NCBI GenBank assembly: GCA_948146395.1
Contig: OX411547.1
Location: forward strand, 57,677,066-57,741,065
DNA length: 64,000 nucleotides
DNA from: Fragum whitleyi
Lineage: Eukaryota > Mollusca > Bivalvia > Cardiida > Cardiidae
Reading direction: 5' to 3'
The stretch's first letter is position 1, and each line of letters starts with the position of its first letter. Of the stretch, positions 12,601 through 24,600 are shown piece after piece. The notes under the pieces are model-generated. The model was not told the origin of the DNA. It worked only from the letters and a program-made list of their open reading frames with translations, and ran no database searches. Position numbers and translations under genes: made by a program.

Positions 12601-15600
12601 TTCAGGAAAATAATTAAAAGTTTTGACTAGGGTCCACAATTTATGCACTACCCAAATGGTCCCTTTTTGCTTGATGGTTAACAAATGAAAGGAATATTTA
12701 TAGTCAATTCAGGGTTGCAGCTGGCATCATAGAGCAGTTTGTAGCCCTTTAGATTCCGTATCACAGGGCTTCAGGTTTGATTCCCAGCAGTGGTGCACAT
12801 CTTTTCCGACATTTGTCTCAAACAAATGGGTTGATAATCATATACTGCATTTCCTCTAAAAAAGGGCCCTCCCTTAAAGTAGCACCTACATTTTTAGCTC
12901 ACCTGAGCACATCGTGCTCAAGGTGAGCTTTTGTGATCATTGAATGTCTGTTGTAAATCATCCGTCGTCATGCATCAACAATTTAAGTTATAACACTCTA
13001 GAGGCCACAAATATGGCCCAATCTTCATGAAATTTGGTCAGAAAGTTGGCCAGGTCACAAAGATGAACCCTAATGAAAATTGGAAGGATCCATGCAATAT
13101 CACGGGAAAAGGCGCCTTAATGACAATTTTCTTGTTTATACTCTAGAGGCCACTAATGTAGTTCAACCTTCATGAAACTTGGTCAGAATGTTTGCCAAGT
13201 CACAAGGATAAACCCTATTGAAAATGGGAAGGATCCATGCAATATCAAAAGGAAAAGGGGCCTTAATGACAATTTTCTTGTTTATACTCTAGAAACCACA
13301 AATGTAGTTCAACCTTCATGAAACTTGGTCAGAATGTTTGCAAAGTCATAAGGATGAACCCTATTGAAAATGGGAAGTATTCATGCCATATCATGGGAAA
13401 AGGGGCTTTAATGACAATTTTCTTAATAATGCTCTAGAAGCCACAAATATGGCCAAATCTTCATGAAACCTTGTCGGATTGTTGGCCAAGTCACAATGAT
13501 GAACCCTATTGAAAATGGGAAGGACTCATGCCATATCACAGGAAAAGGCGCCTTTATGACAATTTTCTCAATATTGCTCTAGAAGCCACAAATATGGCCA
13601 AATCTTCATGAAACCTTGTCAGATCGTCATCTTCACGAGTCAAGGGGTATCGAATCGATAAGATCTTCTCGAATACCCCTTGACTGAATGAAATGGTATT
13701 TTCTGTACGATTTATTTTTAGCTGGCTAATCAAAAGGTCAAACAAGATTTCTGTGACTGCCAATCAGAGAGCTTCTTACAAACGACATCGGTACTTTTTA
13801 ATCCCTATGGCAACCTGTTGTATTTCGAGGGCTGTGTAGAAAACCCTTCATTCTTAGATAAAGAAAATATGTCGCATCGAAGACGCTAACTTTTTAGTAC
13901 GTTTTTATTTGGTGACAGATAGATTTATAAAATCAAAAAAATATAAACCAGTTCCTTTTTATTAGAATGATAGGAATAGTAAGCCGAAAGTTTCCTCATT
14001 GTCCACCGTGAATCCCCCCCCCCCCCATCTTACATTACATCAGATATATTTCTATACTACATAGAATATAGTCAACGGGCGGCAAAACTACTTAATCATA
14101 ACTTGAATAAGCTGTAGCCACGAGATTTTGGACTACCCCACATTAAAACACGTATATATCATATATATTAGAGATAAAAATCAAATAATCCCTTTTTACT
14201 TACAAATACATGTGTAATTCGATTTGGATTGGACATTGCGCGTGATTGCTTTGTTTTAAACGTCGTGAATAAGTTGTTTCATAGCAAATTTAAGTTTTAA
14301 ATTTATCGTAACATTGTGACTACCTGCAATATGGGTACTTTTCAAATTAAAATTAATTCAAATAAAAAAACAAATAAATAAATAATGAAGACAAATTATA
14401 CCAATAAACAAATAAATTGATTAATTCTTCGGCTCCCACAATATTCTCACATGAGATTTATTTTACACAGATAGAGGATTTTTGCTAAAAATTGTTCTAT
14501 TATTTTCTTTCTTTATTTATTTATTTTCATATTTTTATTCTCTTTATTTCTCTTGTCATTTAATGTGTTTAAAGAACAGTCTGCTGGAAAAGAAGGAGAA
14601 AAACTCCCGAATAAAAGAATTCATATGAAAATTCAAGTAAATTATCATTTCTAAATTATTTCTATTTATAAGACGGTTCAATTATTGAATTTATTCCAAA
14701 TTTTAAATTTCGCGTCCATCAATATAGATGCATTCTACCATATTGGAGAATGCCATCGATAAGGTCTAAAACATTGAAAACTTAAACAGGTATGGATTGA
14801 TTAAATAACTTGAAAATTCAAATAAACATTGAAAAATCGTAATACACTGTCATCGAGGGTAGAAAAAGAAGAATTTGAGAGCCTTTCAATGTACCATCAT
14901 ATTATTAAAAAGATATGTTGTCATTTGAACAGAGATAGGAATTTCGATCAGTTTTTGTGATTGTGTATTTCAGTCTTGCTAAGTGTCACAATTACCTAAA
15001 ACTGAAGGGGTTAAGCACAATTCTAAGGGTTAATTTCACATCTAGAAAGTAGCCACGGGGTATATTGATCTAACATACCTCCCGCTGTCGGACCTTTTTG
15101 TAAGAAGGTTACTGATTGGTCCGCCTCGTTTTCCATTCTGTGAGTCACGCGTACAGAAATTACCCATTCAATCAGCCAAGGGTAAGATAAGTAAAACGTT
15201 CGTAACCCTTGGCTCGACAAGATGTCAGATTGTTGGCCAAGTCACAAGGATGAACCCTATTGAAAATGGGAAGGATCCATGCCATATCAAGGAAAAAGGG
15301 GACATAATGACAATTTTCTTGCTTACACTCTAGAGGCCTCATATATGGCCCAATTTTTATGAAACTTGGTCACAATGTTGGTCAGGTCTCAAGGATGAAC
15401 CCTCTAGAAAATGGCAAAGATCCATATCAGATCACAGGAGAAGGGGTCTTAATGATAATTTTCTTGTTATAACTCTGAAAGCCACAAGTTTGGCCCTAAC
15501 TTATGAAACAAATGGTTTTTGTGTAGAAATTATCTCCTTTATGACATCTGCCTATTTAATCAGTGTGATCTCCCAGGGGTCAGAGAGATTCAGGTGAGCG

Positions 15601-18600
15601 ATCTAGGACAATCTTGGTCCTCTTGTTTACTAAGAAATCCAAATTCAAATGCCTAAATTTAGGATTTTTATCAGACTTCTTATATTTGAGATGAATGAAA
15701 TTCACCTCAAATTAAAGGGAAATCTGCCTAAAAGACATCAATTTCAATGATTCAAGTCAGAAAATGCATACTAAATAAAAGCTCCAGGACCGTGATATGT
15801 ATAGCTCCCGGGAACGTTTAGAAATACGGTACCTATTGGATTAGAAGCTTAAGGCTGCAAGGATGTAATGATATAACTTCCCTGCGTTCAGGATCACAAA
15901 ACGGCTCAAACAGTTTTCCGATTTTACTGCATGTGCACTTGCGTGCAAAACGGGGTATAATTGGCAACTGTTTACACCATTTTATCATCCTCAACTTAGG
16001 ACTGGTTAGAGAATAAACAGCTAGGAATCCATAGTTAGGATTAAAAAAATGGATAAAATTGCTTTTAATCTGCTTATAATGAAAAAATATATAACTAAAT
16101 AACCTCGAGACTTAAGCATCTAGGTTTTCAATATCTGTAGAATAATTTCTCATGTTCTTTAACTAAATGTATCATGTAAATTGTTTATTTCAGAATTATT
16201 TTATACAGAAAAGTGCCATGTTCGTAGTCTAAAGATTTTGGAAAAGTTGTTTTATCGTCCCATGTTGAAGGACCAAGCAATTCCACAAGATTTTACCAAA
16301 AGTCTTTTTCCAAATTTAGAGACTATGATAACTCTTCATGGTAAGTGGACAAACTTTGCACAAGCCTCTGCAAACCCTTGACAACAAAGCATTATTGACC
16401 TTATAGAAAATATAAGAGTCATTATAGATAAATTTGGATTAAACTTTCACAAAATGTTCCTAGTCACTTGTTTTGGTTGGACGAAATTCTGCCATGCAAT
16501 TATGAGTTGGCCGATATTGTTGGGTATTTAGGAGTCAGCGTGTAGCTTTATCGCATCTCCTCAATTTATCAGCAACTAATCGGTGAATTTCATTAAAACT
16601 TTACAGATGTGATCAGCATCAAGCAAAGATGAGAAATTCTGGTTATGTTCCATTGACTTATGACAGAGTTATGGTCCTTTGATTGTTTTTCATTATTGAC
16701 AAGCACTAATAGGGGTTATTAGTCTGCTTTGCAACAGTCTAGTTTTCTCTATTTGCATTTTATTTGTGAACCTCAAGTTTCCAGGTTTTTATTGCTAAAA
16801 AAACAATTTTTTTCATCAATTTCAGGGAGTTTAAATAATAGTATGAAACAAAGAAGAAAAGAAAAAACTGTGATATCTGCTGTAGGTGATTTATTAGTGG
16901 CCAGGGTGAGTGTTATAGAGGATATTGAATGAGTAGTAATAAAATATAAAATTTATTTAACTTATCTATAAACAGATAAAATCCAGGCTTTCTCGAGTTT
17001 TTATCTGGTTATAGATGACAAGTTGAATAAATTTGGTATTTTATTAACACAAATAATAATAGTTAAACGGTTTCTTGCCGGGGTATATGACGATTTATTC
17101 CCAGCTGGAAAAATGATGTCACCGGAGCCGTAGGCGAGGGTTGACATCATTTTTCTGACGGGAATAAATCGTCATATACCCCGGCAAGAAACCGTATTAC
17201 GAATTTATTATACTTCAAAGTCTTAAGGCTAAATATCTGTCTATTGCCTATTTTAGGCGTTCGCATAAACCGATTTCTTTTAAACCACCAATATCCCTTA
17301 ATTCGCCCCTATGAAAAGTAAACATGTACAAAGTGACGTCATATATAGTTGTGGCGTCACACTACTACACTCTGCGCTATTGTGATATGGAAGAGTTTGT
17401 TGGCTGAAATTGCGAGAAACTTGGCACTTTAAATGGACTGATTTGTACAAATTTAAGTTATTTATTGACATCTATATCATTTTTTATTCGCACATTATTA
17501 ACTGACATTCTTTTCAATGTTTGTCAGGTCAGCATTAACCAATGAAAATGCTAGAATTTTCTTTGCAGTATAATAAGATAATCTATTGATAATATGACCT
17601 GAACTTTTGTGATAAATCAAAGATATTCAACTATTCATCTTTTCAAGTTATTTCAGGCAAATTATGACACTGTATGCAAAATGACGTCAGCAAATGCATC
17701 ATGAGATCACTTTCGCAAAGAAAATATAACATTAATGTAGGTTTTTAGCCCATTTGCATATATCATTGCACTAGAGCAATAACATCCGTGTAATATCAAA
17801 AATATTCACCTGGGTGATTTCTCTCCCGCATGGTAGGTTGAATTATAAAAAGATTTTTAGTAGCGTCCTTTAGACTACCAATATTTCTTGACAATAATAT
17901 TGACAATTGTAATAGTCAGTTTTCAATTTTGCCAATACACAATTTTTACACTACCAATATTTCTTGAAAATTATATTGACAATAGTAACAGTTAGATTTG
18001 AATTTAGAAAATACACTATCTTAAATTTTAATATTCAGGCTTGACAATATTATTGATATTGTATGAGTGATATTTAAAATTGATAAATATGTGACCTGTC
18101 ACACCAAAAGGGACCGTCTGGGTAGTGCCTAAAGTGTCGACTCTAGTCAGGCTGTGCGTATTGCGCTTGACTAGGGTGGGAACTTTTTGCACTTTGCTTA
18201 TTTTCCAAATCAAGAATGATCAATCTACCTTCCTGTGAAAGAATTTTTGAAATGTGACCTCTGGTTGACCTATGATGGAATGATGAACCCAATCTTATTT
18301 TGAAATATTTTTTACAGAGTTCCCAGATAGTCTCTTTTCGTGTGACGGGTCACATATATAAAGTAATTTTCATTGTCATTAACATTTGATGTGTATGAAT
18401 ATTTTTAGAATTTTTTCTCTTTTCATTTAAAATCAGTAGAGATACATGTAATATAATTGATAAATGATGACTAAGTTGTCATGAAATAAAAGAAAAAGTA
18501 ATATGACCTACGTCGCCAGAGTGAAATAAGCCCGTTGAATATTTTTGATATTACACAGGTGTTATTACACTAGAGGAATAACTATGTAAATGAGCTCAGA

Positions 18601-21600
18601 GCGAATAGCAATGCTACTTTGTAACCGCGAAAAATGACGTCATAATGTATGTTTTGTGACGTCATTTTTAGACGGCGTTATAAGTTTCGCAGAAAATTGA
18701 AACATTGAATTTCAAAATTTTTGACAAATTTTGCTAAAATTCGGGTCATATTATAAACAGAATATAAAATTTGTGCTCATAAAATACAGAAATTATTAAA
18801 CTCGTCATCTAAAACAGATAAAAACTCGGCTCAGCCTCGTTTTTATCTGTTTAAAGATGACTTGTTTAATAGATTTGGTATTCAATGACCACTCATTCAA
18901 TATCCTCTTTTAATTAAGTGAGTCATCTAAAATGAGGTAAATAGTTCCTTGTTTTTAGATCAGCTATTTCAGTGAAACTGGAGGTATTGATGTCATTGTC
19001 CTCTTCATCCTCATGCCAAAACTTGGCATTTTGTGGTATCTCTGGTATTACAAAAGGTATTCATTTGAAACTTGGCACACTATGTTCATTATCAAAATAA
19101 TAAGCTATATTACCAAGGGGTATAGCTCTCTAGATACATTTTGTGGTAATTATTCAGAACTTTGATATGAATTTTTTATGCACTATCTAGCACCCAAAAA
19201 GAAGACCCCCCCCCTCCTCTATCTCTAAAGTTATAACCATTCTATTAATGATTCTGTTTCTTTTTTTTCAGTTTGATGGTAAAGAAGGAGAGAATTTTCG
19301 GAATGGCTGTGCCATATTTTGTAGAAACCAGTCCCATGCTCTAGAAAATTTAAAACTACGCACTAGAAAAGATCCCAAAACAGCTCAACTTTTATCCGTA
19401 AGTTTGTTACTTGATGTGTTCTTATACTGAAAAAGTGTGTGATTACATTAAAATTCTAAAAGATAGAAACATACAGAGTCAAAGTCCTTTGGACATAAAT
19501 GATTTTCATTATTATTTAGGGGTTGTGATAATTGGTGGTGAGATATCCAAGAAATAGACTATAATTATTTCTCTATAAGCTAAGAAAAATCACTGAAAAA
19601 TTTTGTTCTATTTTCAGGATGCTGAAAACAATCCACTATGTCAGCGTTTAGCTCTAAAAGACATCATTCCCAAACAGTTTATGAGACTTACAAAATATCC
19701 ATTATTGATAGAAAATCTTCTTAAATATACACCAAGTAAGTATAGAATGAATGTTTGATTCCTAAGTCATGAGACTCACAAAACTGATGCTATTGATAGT
19801 GAGTCTGATTAAATATGGCTATAAAATTGATTATTTAAAACAGTTGATGAGAAATACAAAATATTCACTTTTGATAGAAAATTTACTTAAATTAATACCA
19901 AGTAAGTATATATAAAGTGAATGTTTGATTCTGATAAATTTACAATTTATGATACTTTCAAAATTAATTTCTTCATTAATTTATATGCCAATATATCAAG
20001 GTCAGTATTAAATCGATATACCTTTCATTTAATAAACAATTAAAATTATCTTTGGGAGCCATAAGTTGAAATATAGCTTTTGCTGTAAGCAGAAAGAAAG
20101 ATTTATCAATGTTGCCTGAAAAACAATTGGTTATTTTTCTTCTTTAAAGAAAAATAGAGGCAAAAGGTGAAAAGGGTTCAGAGGTTTCTATGTATTGGAT
20201 AGAAAATCTCATGCCGTGGTATATGGGAAATAGACACTAGCGTCAGTGAGTGTCTATTTCCCATATTCCCATATATCATGGCACGAGATTTTCTATCTGA
20301 CTTCAACCATACTTTTCTAACATTGTTTGTATTTTTATCAGAACCTCTGAACAATACAAAGAGTAAAACTTGCTTTGATATTACTGTAAATATGTGTAAC
20401 TATGCTGAAATTAATTGTAAATCTTTTATTGTTACTTATTGCAGATCTTTCGCATTTCTTGCGACTGAAAAATTTCTTTTGGAAAAAGGGGCTAATATGA
20501 AATGCTGATCATCTTTTTGCAATGACGGGGCACACAAAACCTGATTCACGTGCATGAGATATTTACCATCGTATGTCTGTAAATACAAGGCTCGGAGTTG
20601 TCTCTGTGATTCATACTTTTGAAATACTGTTCTCTGATTGACAAATTGCTTAATGCGTGGTCTAATTGTGGATCTATTTGATATATTCACAGCCAATACA
20701 GAAGAATATACCAATTTAGAGAGGGCCCATCAATGTAGTAAACATATCCTAGAGTATGTGAACCAAGCAGTTAAAGATTGTGAAAACCACCAAAGATTGA
20801 TTGATTTACAACGAAGGATAGACAAGAAGGCCGTTGATGGCAGTCCGGAAATGGAGGAACTTAGGGTATTAAGTTAACTATTATTCTGCTCAATTTTAAG
20901 CTTTGCTCTTTCTGAGAAAACCTGAGGTATTGCTTTAGCCTTGGTGTTGTTGGTATCCTTGTCTTTGTGAGAGGGCCCATCAATGTAGTATACATATCCT
21001 AGAGTATGTGAACCAAGCAGTTAAAGATAGTGAAAACCACTAAAGATTGATTGATTTACAACGAAGGATAGACAAGAAGGCCATTGATGGCAGTCGGGAA
21101 ATGGAGGAACTTAGGCTATTCTATTTGAAGCTAATTCTACCTGATTTTAATTTATTTTGCCCCACATAAATGGATGGGGAGAAAATTGTTTTACCAGTTT
21201 TTGTCTGTCTGATTGTGAAAACTTAACCTGCACACTAAACAATTTGCTCCAACTTCAACACTATTACATCGGCTTAGGGCAAAACAGTTATAACTGCCTA
21301 TATGTTTATTGGCAGTTACAACTGTTTTGCACTGAGCCATGAACAGTGTATTAGTGAAAATGCTAATGATTTGCCTGAAGGTTCCTCTCATCAATACACA
21401 TCTTTCAAGGTCGGCTTCACCCATCAAGGTCAAACTTACAGAAAAGCTTACATTTCAGGGGCAATTGTGTTTTAGGAAAACATCCTGTTTTGTTTGGATA
21501 CTTGTTTGTTGGAATATGATGTCCCCCAAACTTGAGGCCGGAGATGACAGAAATTTATCAAAATTTGACAATTTGTTTGAATCAAATTTTAAATGTAGAA

Positions 21601-24600
21601 GGATACAGGTTGATATTTGTGACCAGTTATTCAAAATGGGACCTGTTGGAAATACAGAAATGACCAAACTCATGTTGATTGCTCAGAGCATAACAGTTGT
21701 AGCTGCCTAAAAATATATTGCACTGTTTCACTCTGAGCAATCGATGTCTGAGTGAAAGACTGGCACAGACAAACTAGGGTTAAGGAGTCATTCTACCTTA
21801 CTGAATATTTATGTTTATAAAATTAACTCTGGTCTACCTTTTTTGGCTGCGACCTTTTTACATTATTTATTGTTTCAAATTAATAGACTGTTCAATTTTT
21901 GAGTGACAGGTTATATCAATTTCTGTTTCAGTTATTTGATCTCACAAAACACAAATTGATACACGATGGTACATTAACATGGCGAATAAACAACAGAACA
22001 CAGATAGATTTACATGTTGTGTTACTGGAGAAAGCTATGGTGTTGCTACAGAAAAAGGAAGAAAGACTCGTCCTAAAACTTCAGAGTACGCAGCTTGTTG
22101 CAGGCAAGGAGGACAGTAAACGACAGAGTCCGTTGTTGTGGTTAAATAATGTGCTAGCTCGTAACGATGCCACGGACAGGAAAGCGTTTTTTGTGGTGAA
22201 CACTTCTAAAGCTGGACCTCAGATCTATCAGTTAGTGGCTGGGACAGCTGATGAACAAAAAAGGTAAAGAAAAGGTTATATTCAAGGGGTAAAAATAATT
22301 CAGCCTGTACATTACATTTCCAACGGTTTCAAGTATGCTCAATGCAAAGACTCTGTCCAGCCTGTGCATCCACATGTCTGACTAGAGTCTTCACTATGCG
22401 TTTAGTAGATATAGTCTCAAAGTATCTGTAGACCATCAGGTAACTTTATATTTACAGTATGTGACTTATTATGCTACTCAATGTTCGCACCTCAAGAATA
22501 TTTCAAATTATTGGATATGTCACACACAGGCTCAATTATTATTACAGAGAACCAAGATATAGATTGGAACAGGATATGTATTTTTGTGCTGGCACATCAT
22601 TCAAATAAATTGTGTTGTTTTAAGAGATGAAGAGAGTATTTGTTGATTTCTTTGAGTTATGAAAATAAAAACCAAATCACCGAATGAATACGGGAAGGGG
22701 TTCATACATAAGTGTATGTTGGTATTGAGTTTCATAACTCTATGAAATCTACAAATATAATCTTCATATCTTATGATTTATCTCATGATTTAATATCATG
22801 AAGCAAAAATATAAAGATTTTTCCCTTTAAAAAACACATTCCTTACAGGACTACTTTTTGTGGAAGCTTACAAAACAACTGTGCACTCAAATTGTTTTCA
22901 TTGGAGAATAAAACCAACTTATCAGCTATTCAGAATGCATGGATGTTGATGAACCCAACTAAAATTGAGTTATTTACTATTGTCTGTCTGTGTATCTATC
23001 ATTCTGTCTGTAAAGCTGATGAAGTAATGTCCTTCATGATATTAGATTATAAGATATGAAGATAATATTTGAAGATTTCATTGAGGTATGAAACTAAAAA
23101 CCTAACCACACTTGCGATGAATCTGCTTTGAGTATTCATACAGTGTGATTAGGTTTTTAGTATCATATCTCAATGAAATCAACAAACACTCTCTGCATCT
23201 CTCATATGGGCTTTACTGTAAACTGAGAGAGGGTTATAAGAAGAGTGAAAAACACTTTGTATTTTAGTATCTCTTTCAAATTGGTCCAGTCTAAAATTTT
23301 AAAAGTAGGGAAAGAGGTAAATAGCAATAACTTTAAATCTTAATGCTGGCTTTATTTTGTAGATGGACCAAATATATAACTCAAGCTGCAGAATCCATGA
23401 AGAAAAATGAGATCAACTCTAAAAACAAGAAACTACAACCCCCTCCAGAAGAAATCCCAGTCACTCAACCAACTCAACCAGAGTAAGTACAGAATCATAT
23501 CCTCGACAGGACTTTTGAAAGGTCAAAGGCTTCACTAAAATAGAGTTTTTATGTTCAGAACTTAATTTTTCCTGTGTTCCAGATGGCAAAATGGTGAAAA
23601 GTGTTTGCAAATTATACCCTATGCAAGTGCACATGTAAAGTAGGGGATAATATGCAAAATTGGAACCAATTTGTCATCTTAAACACATGGCTGGTTAAAG
23701 CTACATAAAGAGGGAGCAGTTTGGTTTCAAAATGAAAAAATCATGTGTCAATCGAAGACTATGTTGTGGGTACTCATTTATATTGTGTCAAAGAGGGAAT
23801 GTCAATTAGCACCCATAGCGTAATGGTTTTGATGGGAAACAACAGATTTATGTTGTCATACCTCTCTCTAATTTGAAGCCCTGTAGCCTTTAATTTATTA
23901 AACTTGAACTCAAAATCACTGTGTAAACATATTTTGTGACGGGGAGCTGTTAAGGTGGTAGTGTTTTTCCTAGACAATTCTTGTTCTGGGCCTGAGGTAA
24001 TTATACTTTTCTCATTCTCAACTCAGAATTTTCTCAAATTTCACTTTGTGGTTAAAGCTGTAATTCTGTTTCAATGCTTATTTAAATGTATAAACATAAA
24101 AGATGATATCAATAAGTTGTTATTAATACTAACTTATTATCAGTATCTTTAATGCACATATAGCCATTTATAATCTAAGGTTGAGAAAATCTTAAGTATA
24201 GAATGAGAAAAGTTTTTAACCTTGGGCCCTGATATCTTTGGTATCACAGTAGGAAATTCGTTTTGTACAAACTCAGTCCTTTATAGGCTTTGATAATTTA
24301 AGATAAGCAATTTCTGTATATAATGGCAGATTGAAATACTCACATTCACATTTCTCTGATTAGAAAGCTTAAGAACTTCTATGAACATGAATAGACTGTT
24401 CATTCAATGTCTCAAAAATGTGATTTCAGGACGGTAGAAGAAAACCATGAGGCAGATGGTATTGAGGAACAAGCTGATGAAGTCAGCATCATCTCTAATG
24501 ATCAAGTCATCTCTCCACTAGGTACGTGAATCTTTATTCTGTAAACATAGAGTAAGATCTGATGAAGTCAGCATTATTTTAAACTATCAAGTCATCTCTC

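Noticed and set aside
12715..12860. tRNA gene
   Set aside because: Only a B-box-like GGTTTGATTCC is convincing. There is no cloverleaf, and the sequence runs into a SINE body shared with other copies.
20454..20520. GCAG|ATCTTTCGCATTTC as the continuation of exon 8
   Set aside because: It gives no DH-like sequence. The acceptor at 20692 gives the conserved EEYTNLERAHQCSKHILEYV helix.
22848..22960. TTACAG|GACTACTTTTTGTGG as an exon start after the PH exon
   Set aside because: The frame from the phase-2 end of exon 10 does not continue usefully. Exon 11 at 23363 restores the conserved RWTKYITQAA helix.
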